Origin: Stenotrophomonas africana
Lineage (GTDB): Bacteria; Pseudomonadota; Gammaproteobacteria; Xanthomonadales; Xanthomonadaceae
DNA: 64,000 nucleotides
NCBI RefSeq assembly: GCF_013004645.1
Contig: NZ_JABEME010000001.1
Location: forward strand, 496,001-560,000
Direction: 5' to 3'
Numbering within the stretch: position 1 is the first letter of the stretch; each line of letters opens with the position of its first letter. The position numbers were made by a program, and so were the translations under genes. Under the pieces are notes generated by a model. The model did not search any database, was not told the DNA's origin, and was given only the letters and a program-made list of their open reading frames with translations. Positions 43,339 to 51,344 of this stretch are shown piece after piece.

Positions 43339-45023
43339 CAGAGGTTCCCCGCTTTCAGTTCGCGTACCGCATGGTCGGCCGCGCGCGCGGTCAGCGCCAT
43401 GTAGGTCAGCGAGGGATTCACGCAGGCGCTGGAGGTCATGCAGGCACCGTCGGTCACATAGACGTTGGGCGCATCCCAGACCTGGTTGTGCGCATTCAAT
43501 ACCGAGCTTTTCCGATCACGTCCCATGCGCGCGGTCCCCATCTCGTGAATGCCCTTGCCCGGGGCATAGTCGTTGTCGTGCATCTTCACGTCCTTGACGC
43601 CGGCCGCTTCCAGCATCTCGGCGGCATCGGCGGCCATGTCCTTGCGCATCGCAAGTTCATTGGCACGCATGGCAACGTCCATCGCCAGCACCGGCAGCCC
43701 CCACTTGTCCTTCCGGTCGTGGTCCAGGCGGATCGTATTGTCGTGGTGCGGCAGCATTTCACCGAACCCGGTCATGCCGATGCGCCAGTCGCCCGGTACG
43801 GTCAGCGCCTCCTTCAGGTCGGCTCCGATGTTCAGCTCGGCGATCTCGCGCGACCAGCCGGTGCGGCTGGCACCGCCCTGGTAGCCGAAGCCGCGCAGGT
43901 AGTCACGCTTGTCCGAGGCGACGTTGCGGAACCGCGGAATGTAGAAACCGCACGGACGACGGCCGAAGTAGTACTTGTCTTCGTAACCCTCGACCCGGCC
44001 CGAGGCACCCGCACCGAAATGATGGTCCATCACGTTGTGCCCCAACTCTCCCGACGAGGAGCCCAGCCCCCCTTCCCAGACATCGGTGGCCGAGTTCATC
44101 AGCAGCCACGTCGAGTTGAACGACGACGCGTTGAGGAAGATGAGCTTGGCGGTGTACTGGTAGGTCTGGCCGGTTTCGGCGTCGATCACCTCCACGCCAC
44201 GCGCACGCTTGCGGTCCTTGTCGTAGAGCACTTCCTTGACGATCGAGAACGGCCGCAAGGTCAGGTTGCCGGTCTTCATCGCCGCTGGCAGCGTCGCCGC
44301 CTGGGTCGAGAAGTAGGCACCGAAAGGACAGCCCAGGATGCACTTGTTGCGGTACTGGCAATTGACGCGCCCCTGTTCGGGCATCGGTTGGGTGATGTTT
44401 GCAGTGCGCGAGTGGATCATATGGCGCGTTCCGCCGAAGGCCTTCTTGATCCGCGCGGCCACATCCTTCTCGACGATGTTCAGGGGAATCGGCGGCAGGA
44501 ACTCGCCGTCCGGCAGCACGTCCAGTCCTTCGCGCGTGCCGGCGATGCCGGCGAACTTCTCCACGTGGTCGTACCACGGCGCGATGTCGGCGTAGCGGAT
44601 CGGCCAGTCAGCAGCGATCCCGTCCTTCAGGTTCGCCTCGAAATCCAGATCGGAGAAGCGATAGCTCTGCCGGCCCCACATCAACGAGCGACCGCCCACG
44701 TGGTAGCCGCGGAACCAGTCGAAACGTTTGGTCTCGATGTAGGGCGAGTCCTGCTCGTCGGCCCACATCCCTTCCAGGTTCTCTGCGAGGCCGTAGTCGC
44801 GCATCAGCACCGGGAACTTGGCCTTCATCGCCTGCGTCGGACGGTTTCGGTGCGGGAAATCCCACGCCTCCTTCATCGCGTTGACGTAGTCCTTGACGTG
44901 CTCGATGTTGCGGCCCCGCTCCAGCATCAGGACCTTCAGGCCCTTCTCGGTCAGCTCCTTCGCTGCCCAACCGCCACTGATTCCCGAGCCAACAACAATG
45001 GCGTCGTAGTGATTATCTGCCAT
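43338..45023 (-). CDS. GMC-family FAD dehydrogenase, glucoside 3-dehydrogenase type
   Basis: A 561-residue flavoprotein. The FAD motif is DAIVVGSGISGGWAAKELTE (residues 7-26). GMC catalytic residues are His493 in GIHEMGTARMG and Asn536 in CVNPS, 43 apart as in other GMC enzymes. Cys222, Cys228 and Cys232 (NCQYRNKCILGC) sit where related cytochrome-linked dehydrogenases hold an iron-sulfur cluster. With the small subunit, cytochrome c and DUF1080 protein it fits oxidation of sugars at C3. Substrate range (trehalose, sucrose, other glucosides) is not readable. Confidence 0.88.
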   Translation of the reverse strand: MADNHYDAIVVGSGISGGWAAKELTEKGLKVLMLERGRNIEHVKDYVNAMKEAWDFPHRNRPTQAMKAKFPVLMRDYGLAENLEGMWADEQDSPYIETKRFDWFRGYHVGGRSLMWGRQSYRFSDLDFEANLKDGIAADWPIRYADIAPWYDHVEKFAGIAGTREGLDVLPDGEFLPPIPLNIVEKDVAARIKKAFGGTRHMIHSRTANITQPMPEQGRVNCQYRNKCILGCPFGAYFSTQAATLPAAMKTGNLTLRPFSIVKEVLYDKDRKRARGVEVIDAETGQTYQYTAKLIFLNASSFNSTWLLMNSATDVWEGGLGSSSGELGHNVMDHHFGAGASGRVEGYEDKYYFGRRPCGFYIPRFRNVASDKRDYLRGFGYQGGASRTGWSREIAELNIGADLKEALTVPGDWRIGMTGFGEMLPHHDNTIRLDHDRKDKWGLPVLAMDVAMRANELAMRKDMAADAAEMLEAAGVKDVKMHDNDYAPGKGIHEMGTARMGRDRKSSVLNAHNQVWDAPNVYVTDGACMTSSACVNPSLTYMALTARAADHAVRELKAGNL

Positions 45024-45050
45024 GGGTTTCTCACCTGGGTGGATATCGTT

Positions 45051-45956
45051 TCAGACGTCGCAGAGGCGGATCGCCTCGCGCAATGAGGCAACGGGATCGG
45101 GCGCTGCAGGCGTGAACTCCTGCGCCAGATACCCCTTGAAACCGGTGTCGCGGATCGCGCGACAGATGGCCGGATAGTGGAGCTCCTGCTGGTCTCCGAT
45201 CTCGTTCCGGCCCGGCACACCTGCGGTGTGGTAATGCTTGAAGCAGGCATGATGCTTGCCGATGGTGGCGATGATGTCGCCCTCCATGATCTGCATGTGG
45301 TAGATGTCGTAGAGCAGGCCGAAATTGTCCGAGCCCAGCCGCTGGCACAGCTCCACGCCCCAGGCCGAGTGGTCGCACAGGTAGTCGCGATGGTCGACCT
45401 TGGAGTTCAGCAGCTCCATCACCAGCACGACGCCACGCTTCTCGGCATGCCCGAGGATGCGCTTGAGGCCGGCCTCGGCATTGGCCATGCCGTCCTGCGG
45501 GTCCATACCGTTGCGGTTGCCGGAGAAGCAGATGAGATTGCGGTAACCGGCATCGGCCACCAGATCGATGTGCCGCGTGTAGCGCTCCACCAGTTGGTCG
45601 TGGAACTCACGGCCGGCAAAGCCCCTGGTCAGGCCCAGTTCCGCGCCGTTGCACATCGAGCTGTACACGCCATTCGCCTTCAGCGTGGGCCAGTCCTCCG
45701 GGCCGACCAGGTCGATCGCGGCAAAACCGATGTCCTTCACCGTCGCGCAAAGCTGGGCGACCGACAGCTGCGGGAAGGTCCAGCGTGCGACGGAGTGCTT
45801 CAGGTTGCCCTTCAGCGGCGCCGTGGCGGCGAATGCGGGCAACGTGCCCGCGATTGTCGCGGCCCCCAGGCCAATGCTGCCGGCAACTGCGAGGCGCAGC
45901 GCATCGCGCCGCGTGAGGCCCGTCGCCGGGGCCGGTCTGATCGAATGGATGGACAT
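45051..45956 (-). CDS. Tat-exported hydroxypyruvate-isomerase-like TIM barrel
   Basis: A 301-residue TIM-barrel protein with a twin-arginine signal (LTRRDALRLAVAGSIGLG, mature from about residue 44). Metal ligands occur in VLVMELLNSKVDH, LLYDIYHMQIMEGD, CFKHYHTAGVPGR and LAQEFTPA. It is the third isomerase-type enzyme of the cluster and probably works in the periplasm. It leads the leftward operon, 48 bases from the operator at 46005. Confidence 0.85.
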   Translation of the reverse strand: MSIHSIRPAPATGLTRRDALRLAVAGSIGLGAATIAGTLPAFAATAPLKGNLKHSVARWTFPQLSVAQLCATVKDIGFAAIDLVGPEDWPTLKANGVYSSMCNGAELGLTRGFAGREFHDQLVERYTRHIDLVADAGYRNLICFSGNRNGMDPQDGMANAEAGLKRILGHAEKRGVVLVMELLNSKVDHRDYLCDHSAWGVELCQRLGSDNFGLLYDIYHMQIMEGDIIATIGKHHACFKHYHTAGVPGRNEIGDQQELHYPAICRAIRDTGFKGYLAQEFTPAAPDPVASLREAIRLCDV

Positions 45957-46004
45957 CCACCTTCCGGCCTCCCAACCGGTATCAAACGCAACGATTCACA
46001 GCAA

Positions 46005-46018
46005 TGCAATCGATTGCA
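46005..46018. promoter_or_regulatory. LacI operator 2
   Basis: TGCAATCGATTGCA, identical to the core of the palindrome at 37311, sits 48 bases before the leftward sugar operon. The shared 14 bases tie both operons to the one LacI regulator. Confidence 0.85.
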
Positions 46019-46107
46019 CCATAGGGGAGAAATTTGTCTGTTTGCAAGTCGCGGTGCACGAAAACTGATGCTGCGGGGCACAACTCCGCAGGAATCGCGG
46101 ACAAAGG

Positions 46108-46131
46108 AAAGCCCCGCATAAGCGGGGCTTT
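46108..46131. terminator. Terminator at end of flagellar run
   Basis: AAAGCCCCGC (46108-46117) pairs perfectly with GCGGGGCTTT (46122-46131) around ATAA. T-rich tails lie on both strands (CTTTT on plus, CCTTT on minus). It closes the long leftward flagellar run after fliA; the stretch 46132-46214 holds nothing else. Confidence 0.85.
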
Positions 46132-46214
46132 CTTTTCGTGGTGTGGGGAGACGGCCAGCAGCTCAGAGACAAGGCACTAGGGTCCGGCTATGTCCCCCTA
46201 CGGGAAAACGGGTT

Positions 46215-46874
46215 TCAATCAACTGCCTGCATGCTGAGTCGCAGCGCATCGAGCGCCGCACGGTGCAGCTGCGAAATGCGTCCCTTGCTCAGCCCCCACT
46301 CCTGGGCAAGCTCGATGAAGGGTGTGAACTCGAAGTAGTGCCGCACGATGATCGCTTTCAATCTTGGTGGTAGTTGCTCCACTCCCGCCAGCAACTGGCC
46401 GATGGCCTGCTGATCCTCGGCGAAGCGAAGTGCGTCGTGACTGTCGATGGCCAGCGGATTGGCCGCATCGTCCAGCATGTAGCCCAGGCCCAACCCGACG
46501 ATCGAAGCGACCAGCTCATTGAAGGGGTCATCGGACCCGCCCTGCAGGGTGCCCAGTCGCTCCTGATAGCGTTCGCTCGATGCGCCCCCAAGGATCACGC
46601 GCAGGCCATTGAAAACAGAGCCGCGTACCCGGGTCATTGCGTAGGCCTGGAAGGCAATGCCGCGTGCCGGATCAAAACGATCGATCGCCTCCAGCAATCC
46701 AATGCTGGCGTTCTGGATGAAGTCGTCCCGATCCGCGCCCAGTCTTGGGAAACGGCGGTGTACCCGCCGCGCGATCGCAGTCGCCCACGGCCTGTAGCGC
46801 AGATAGAGGGCATCACGCGCCTGCGAGCAGCGTTGCTCCCTGAGCTGGGACCAAAGTGCCGCCTCGCCGTCCAT
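46215..46874 (-). CDS. fliA: Flagellar sigma factor, FliA (sigma-28) type
   Basis: A 219-residue sigma-70-family factor, last gene of the flagellar run. Region 2 is clear (RDDFIQNASIGLLEAIDRFD, AYAMTRVRGSVFNGL), and region 4 carries EWGLSKGRISQLHRAALDAL with ELPP-like VEQLPPRLKAIIVRHYFEF. Region 3 and the RDWVPR block of standard FliA are not recognisable, so promoter choice may differ. ATG 46874 is 16 bases after fliP; a GTG at 46889 is possible. It should drive late genes (filament, motor) located elsewhere. Confidence 0.8.
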   Translation of the reverse strand: MDGEAALWSQLREQRCSQARDALYLRYRPWATAIARRVHRRFPRLGADRDDFIQNASIGLLEAIDRFDPARGIAFQAYAMTRVRGSVFNGLRVILGGASSERYQERLGTLQGGSDDPFNELVASIVGLGLGYMLDDAANPLAIDSHDALRFAEDQQAIGQLLAGVEQLPPRLKAIIVRHYFEFTPFIELAQEWGLSKGRISQLHRAALDALRLSMQAVD

Positions 46875-46890
46875 GGCATGCGTATCCACG

Positions 46891-47634
46891 TCAGTTCCAG
46901 TAGCTGCCCAGCAACGCCTTGGACAGCAACACCCATCCATCGATCAGTACAAACAGCAGTATCTTCAAGGGCAGGCTGATGGTGGTCGGTGGCAGCATGA
47001 TCATGCCCAACGCCATCAATGCCGCAGCGACCACCAGGTCGATGAGCACGAAAGGCAGGAAGATCACGAAGCCGATCTGGAAGGCGGTCTTCAGCTCGCT
47101 CAGCAGGAACGCAGTGACCAGATGGCCGAAGCGGATATCGTCCATGGTCTTGGGCGCCGGCGCCTTGGCCATCTCGATCACCGTGCGCAGGTCCGATTCG
47201 CGTGTCTGGGAGACCATGAACTCACGCAGCGGCCGGCTGCCCAGTTCGATGGCCTGCTGGGCGGTGATCTGCTCACTCATGTAGGGTGCGATCGCATCAT
47301 GGTTCATGCGATCGAGGACCGGCGACATGGTGAAGTAGGTCATGCAGATCGCCAAGGTGATCACCACGCTGTTGGGCGGCGTCTGTGGAATGCCCAGCGC
47401 ATGCCGCAGCAGGGACAGCACGATGATGATCCTGGTGAAGGCAGTCATGCCGATCATCAGCACCGGAATCAGCGACAACATCGTGAGGATCACGAAGTTG
47501 CGCAGCGCGGGTGAGTAATCCTGCTTCAGCGCCTCGGCCACCGCGTCCTCGGTCGGGCCCGCCCACGCCTGCCCGGCCACCAGCATCAGGACAGCGACCA
47601 GCGGTAGTACGCGCCAGCGGCGGTCAGCCTGCAT
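46891..47634 (-). CDS. fliP: Flagellar export gate protein FliP
   Basis: A 247-residue inner-membrane component of the export gate. It has a cleavable signal (RWRVLPLVAVLMLVAGQAWA), then LTMLSLIPVLMIGMTAFTRI, SLLRHALGIPQTPPNSV and FQIGFVIFLPFVLIDLVVAA, all FliP hallmarks. Length is normal. ATG 47634 overlaps fliO by 11 bases. Its gate partner fliR is at the far end of the run, so the usual fliPQR block is split. Confidence 0.95.
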   Translation of the reverse strand: MQADRRWRVLPLVAVLMLVAGQAWAGPTEDAVAEALKQDYSPALRNFVILTMLSLIPVLMIGMTAFTRIIIVLSLLRHALGIPQTPPNSVVITLAICMTYFTMSPVLDRMNHDAIAPYMSEQITAQQAIELGSRPLREFMVSQTRESDLRTVIEMAKAPAPKTMDDIRFGHLVTAFLLSELKTAFQIGFVIFLPFVLIDLVVAAALMALGMIMLPPTTISLPLKILLFVLIDGWVLLSKALLGSYWN

Positions 47635-47986
47635 CGGTGGCCTCCGGCTCAGCGCGTCCGGTGCCGGGCACAATCTGTGCATGCGCGGTGGACTCCACCA
47701 CCGTGAAGACCGCTACACCGTCGCTGACCCGGTACAGCCGCGTGCGCGGACTGAGCCGCAGCACCTGCTCCACCCTCAGGCCCAGTGGCATGTCCGCCGC
47801 TGCGGCCGGCGCCACGCTCCAACGCCGCAACCAGCCTTTCCGGCGCGCGACGTAAAGAGCCGCGATGGCGAGCGCAAGCAGCAGGCATGCGATGAACAGG
47901 GGCCCCACCAGCGTCGTGCCAACGCTGCCCGCTTCGCTCTTGAAGCGGATGGGCGCCGCGGCCAGAACGAACACCGCAGCGGTCAT
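47624..47986 (-). CDS. fliO: Flagellar export protein FliO
   Basis: A 120-residue protein with one membrane segment (about 27-47), then VEQVLRLSPRTRLYRVSDG, which fits the FliO cytoplasmic domain. FliO helps assemble FliP. The position between fliN and fliP supports the call; sequence alone is weak, as usual for FliO. Confidence 0.75.
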   Translation of the reverse strand: MTAAVFVLAAAPIRFKSEAGSVGTTLVGPLFIACLLLALAIAALYVARRKGWLRRWSVAPAAAADMPLGLRVEQVLRLSPRTRLYRVSDGVAVFTVVESTAHAQIVPGTGRAEPEATDAG

Positions 47987-48282
47987 GCGATCTCCAGGAT
48001 CCGCACGGCAAAGTGGTCATCAATTGCCACCAGCTCCGCGCGTGCGACCGCCTTGCCATTGAGCAGCAGCGTCACCGGTGCTTCCAGCTGCTCGTTCAAC
48101 ACCACCTCGTCCCCTGCCTTCAGGCCGAACAGCCGGTCCACGCTCATATCGACCGTGCCGATCTGCGCGCTCAGCGCCACCTGCACATGCCGGATCAGCG
48201 CGATGCTGCGCTCAGCCGCATCGCCCTGTTCCGCCTGCGCCGGCTCGGCGCGCACCGCTTCCAACACCGATGTACGTTCCAT
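47983..48282 (-). CDS. fliN: Flagellar switch protein FliN
   Basis: A 99-residue SpoA-domain protein of the C-ring: VQVALSAQIGTVDMSVDRLF then LKAGDEVVLNEQLEAPVTLL and VDDHFAVRI-like IDDHFAVRILEI. Length is typical of the short FliN form. It overlaps fliM and fliO. Confidence 0.88.
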   Translation of the reverse strand: MERTSVLEAVRAEPAQAEQGDAAERSIALIRHVQVALSAQIGTVDMSVDRLFGLKAGDEVVLNEQLEAPVTLLLNGKAVARAELVAIDDHFAVRILEIA

Positions 48283-49031
48283 TACTTCATTCCTGGCTGG
48301 GTTGTGTCATTGATGCAGCGAAGTGCCTTGCGGCCCTCGGACGAATGCAGGCTCGCGCTGAACACGGTGTGGCCGTCGGCCGACTGCAGCTTGACCACGG
48401 CATCGGCGATACGCGAGGTGCGCAGGGTTTCGCCGGGCCTGAGGGTGCTGGCAACATCCAGGTCGGCACTGCCCAGCTCCAGGGTGGCGTACAGACTCAC
48501 GGTGGATGCCAGCAACGCGCTGCGACGCGACGCCAGCACGGGCCCGGAGGCACCGACCGGAATCGGCACGAGTGCGTCGCAGGCAGCCAGTGGCAGATAC
48601 AGCAGGGCCTCGGCACCTGGCAGCGACACGCTGAAGCACAGCACGCCATGACGCGCGTCGCACAAGGCCGCCATCGGCGCAGCGCCGGCGATTACCTCTG
48701 CAGCCGATGGCACCAGTTCACGCAACAGATCGGCAAAGGCGCGGCGGCCTATTCCTGCCGCAATGGGGCTGGACTCCCCGCCAGGAACTGCGGCCAGAGC
48801 GGCTGCAATCCGCTCCAGGCCATTGTTGCCAAGGTACGCGAAGGCGCCGGTTCCCGTGCAGTGCCACCACTGCCCCGGTGATGATGGCAACGCAACGTCC
48901 GCCACCTCCACTTCGCAATGGCCGGGCTCGGCGGCCCACTGGGTGCGCCAATGGTCCAGCCGCTGCTGCAATGCTGCTTCGATCTGCGCAACGCGCGTCA
49001 CGCCATGCCGCCGGAACGGAAGGACCGTCAT
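48282..49031 (-). CDS. fliM: FliM-like C-ring protein, shortened
   Basis: A 249-residue protein in the fliM position. The C-terminal third (SADLDVASTLRPGETLRTSR, then VKLQSADGHTVFSASL) is a SpoA-like domain. Ordinary FliM has about 330 residues and starts with the CheY-binding peptide (LSQxEIDALL); this one starts MTVLPFRRHGVTRVAQIEAA and lacks it. The middle domain is weakly similar and recalls type III SctQ proteins. ATG 49031 overlaps the flgE stop. Confidence 0.65.
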   Translation of the reverse strand: MTVLPFRRHGVTRVAQIEAALQQRLDHWRTQWAAEPGHCEVEVADVALPSSPGQWWHCTGTGAFAYLGNNGLERIAAALAAVPGGESSPIAAGIGRRAFADLLRELVPSAAEVIAGAAPMAALCDARHGVLCFSVSLPGAEALLYLPLAACDALVPIPVGASGPVLASRRSALLASTVSLYATLELGSADLDVASTLRPGETLRTSRIADAVVKLQSADGHTVFSASLHSSEGRKALRCINDTTQPGMK

Positions 49032-50188
49032 CACCCGCCCCGCGTGCTGTTGTACAGCTGCTCAATCATTTCGTTGCTGACCGTCATCACCCGCGAGCTG
49101 GCCTGGTAGCCGCGTTGGATCACGATCATGTCGGCGAACTCCCGGGTCAGGTCCACATTGGACATCTCCAGGCTGAAGCCGCGGATGCGACCAAAGCCAG
49201 TGTCGCCCGGGCGCCCGATATCGCGTTCCTGCACGCTGGCGCCTGCGATCAGGCGCCCGCCCTCCAGGTGCAATGCGCTTTCATTCGGGAACAAGGCCAG
49301 TGCGACCTGCGGACCACTGCGCTTTTCCGTTTCGGAGTAGGTCAACTGCATCACGCCCTTGTCATCGAAGGTGATGCCGTTGACGGCCAGAATGCCGTGG
49401 CCATCGGTCACCTTGGCCGACAGGCTGCTGGTGGTTCCGCTCAGCGAGGTCATGCCGGTCAACGTTCCGGGGGTACCGAAATCCAGCCGGATCGCCTGCG
49501 CGCCGCCCGGCCCCTGCAGTACCACGTCCATCCCTGCGTACCCGGTCAATGGCGTGCCGTCGGTACGGAAGCGCACTTCGCCGCTGCCCACGGCCTTTCC
49601 CGAGGAATCGGTCACGGTCACCAGGAAGCTGCCCGGCGTGTTGGCGGTGTTGTTGGTGAACTTGACCGAAAGCACGCGTGACGCACCGGAGGCGTCGAAC
49701 ACAGTCACCGCATTGATGTTGGTGGTGGTCGAGGACGGCGCGATGTTGCCGGTGACGCGCACCTGGCTGGTCCCCACAGCTGGAATGTTGCGATAGCTGT
49801 CCAGGTCGATCGCGACCATGTTGCCGCTGCCATCCAGGCCCATCACCTGGTAGCCATTGACGCTGTCCACCAGAAGGCTGTGCTCGTCGAAGCGGAACTG
49901 GCCGGCGCGGGTGTAATGCAGGTCGCCAGCGGGGTCGCGCAGCACGAAGTAGCCGTTGCCGTTCACCGCCAGGTCGGTGGCGTTCTCCGTCTGGCGGATG
50001 TCGCCGGGGTTGGTTCGCATGTCGTCACCGGTGATGCGCGATCCATAGCCACCTTCCACGTTGGTGAAGAACGCATCACTGCCACGAAACCCAGGTGTAT
50101 TCATGTTGGATACGTTGTTGGACACCGTATCCAGGCTTCGCGAGAAGCTGAACATGCCGGAAAGACTGTTGAACAGGGCTTGGAACAT
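49031..50188 (-). CDS. flgE: Flagellar hook protein FlgE
   Basis: A 385-residue hook subunit. The N-terminal rod-type domain is FNSLSGMFSFSRSLDTVSNN, followed by NVSNMNTPGFRGSDAFF. ATDLAVNGNGYFVLRDP is the D1 signature, and the C-terminus MIVIQRGYQASSRVMTVSNE is the usual coiled-coil end. Length is close to that of E. coli FlgE (402). Confidence 0.95.
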   Translation of the reverse strand: MFQALFNSLSGMFSFSRSLDTVSNNVSNMNTPGFRGSDAFFTNVEGGYGSRITGDDMRTNPGDIRQTENATDLAVNGNGYFVLRDPAGDLHYTRAGQFRFDEHSLLVDSVNGYQVMGLDGSGNMVAIDLDSYRNIPAVGTSQVRVTGNIAPSSTTTNINAVTVFDASGASRVLSVKFTNNTANTPGSFLVTVTDSSGKAVGSGEVRFRTDGTPLTGYAGMDVVLQGPGGAQAIRLDFGTPGTLTGMTSLSGTTSSLSAKVTDGHGILAVNGITFDDKGVMQLTYSETEKRSGPQVALALFPNESALHLEGGRLIAGASVQERDIGRPGDTGFGRIRGFSLEMSNVDLTREFADMIVIQRGYQASSRVMTVSNEMIEQLYNSTRGG

Positions 50189-50203
50189 GGAGGTCCGCCT
50201 GGG

Positions 50204-50623
50204 TCAGGGTTTGACGAGGGAGATCTGCGACAGGCGGATGCCTGTGCTGACTGATCCGGTGGCGTCGCGCACGCTCAGCTCCGGACCGGCGCTACCAAAC
50301 TGCACCGCCACCACCGTGCCCGAGCGGGTCACGCCAAGATTGGTCAGGTCCACCTGGCGATTGAGCAGGCCCACGGCCTGGTCGGAGGCACTCATCGCCA
50401 GCATCGACGCGGTGTTCTCGCTGAGTTGACGGGATTGTTCCAGTGCGGAGAACTGCGCCAGCTGGGCCAGGAACTCGCGGTTGTCGACCGGCTCCAGCGG
50501 GTCCTGGAACTGCAGCTGAGCAAGGAACAGGCGGATGAAATCTTCCTGGTCGATCGTACTGCTCTGTGCCAGTGCGGAGTTCTGCTGGGTGCCCAGTGAG
50601 CTTCCGATTGCATCAACGGCCAT
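50204..50623 (-). CDS. flgD: Hook cap protein FlgD, short form
   Basis: A 139-residue FlgD. The family block DQEDFIRLFLAQLQFQDPLE and NREFLAQLAQFSALEQSRQL (residues about 25-67) is well kept. The tail is short (E. coli FlgD 231), leaving a small part of the Tudor-like region and no full Ig-like domain. ATG 50623 lies inside the fliK end; AGATATGCATG context lacks a strong ribosome site, so it is probably coupled. Confidence 0.85.
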   Translation of the reverse strand: MAVDAIGSSLGTQQNSALAQSSTIDQEDFIRLFLAQLQFQDPLEPVDNREFLAQLAQFSALEQSRQLSENTASMLAMSASDQAVGLLNRQVDLTNLGVTRSGTVVAVQFGSAGPELSVRDATGSVSTGIRLSQISLVKP

Positions 50624-51344
50624 GCATATCTCCGGTCGGTTGAGGATAGGTGTGGGTTGCACGCCAAAGCTCGCGCGCATTGATGACGATCCGCTGCAGC
50701 TGCAGACCGTGTTGTCCGGCGAACGCCAGCAACCGCTCTGCAAGCGTCTGTGCATCCTGCGCATCCAGGCGGTAATCGCGGATGCGAATGCTCAGCCCCT
50801 CGCCTGCGGTCCTGCCCCAGCGCAGCAGGCGCGCCTGCCATCGCTCGCCCAGTTCAGACAGTGCAGCGCTGGCGCCCACTGCATCGGCAGCGGTAGAGGC
50901 TGCGGTGACTCGCGCGTTCGGAGCGGCGAGGGCGACGGCAGCGGCCGCGCTCATTCCGGACATGGCGGCCACCGCCGGCGCGGCGCTGGCAGCGGCCATG
51001 CTCGGGCTGCCTACAGAGGAACCGGGGTATGCCGCGAGAGGCGTGCGCGAAGGCTGCATCGCTTCAGCAGCCGCTCGTGTGCCGGCGAGCATCTGCGACA
51101 AGGCGTTGTTGGGCAGCAGCTGCCATGCCAACAGCATGGCCTGACCAGCGCCATGCTCATCGGAAGCCGCGATGTCGCGCGCAATGGGCCCAGCGTCCCC
51201 GGTGGTTTCAGGATGTGGACGCGATGGACTGCCGCCCACGGACTCGCGGAAATCACGCGCAGGGCCGGCCACGGGGGGGCGGACGGGGCGCGGCACCGCA
51301 TCGGGCTCGCGTGCCCCCATGCCCGCTGGCATGCGGTCAATCAT
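50613..51344 (-). CDS. fliK: FliK-like hook-length control protein
   Basis: A 243-residue protein rich in alanine and proline, placed between fliJ and flgD, where FliK is expected. The last 90 residues (GEGLSIRIRDYRLDAQDAQT, FAGQHGLQLQRIVINAREL) resemble the FliK C-terminal switch domain in layout. Similarity is low and the protein is short for FliK (405 in Salmonella), so the call rests mainly on place. ATG 51344 overlaps fliJ by eight bases. Confidence 0.55.
   Translation of the reverse strand: MIDRMPAGMGAREPDAVPRPVRPPVAGPARDFRESVGGSPSRPHPETTGDAGPIARDIAASDEHGAGQAMLLAWQLLPNNALSQMLAGTRAAAEAMQPSRTPLAAYPGSSVGSPSMAAASAAPAVAAMSGMSAAAAVALAAPNARVTAASTAADAVGASAALSELGERWQARLLRWGRTAGEGLSIRIRDYRLDAQDAQTLAERLLAFAGQHGLQLQRIVINARELWRATHTYPQPTGDMHGR

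Noticed and set aside
43161..45086. A 641-codon plus-strand frame opposite the GMC gene
   Set aside because: Antisense shadow; the GMC protein matches its family along the whole length.
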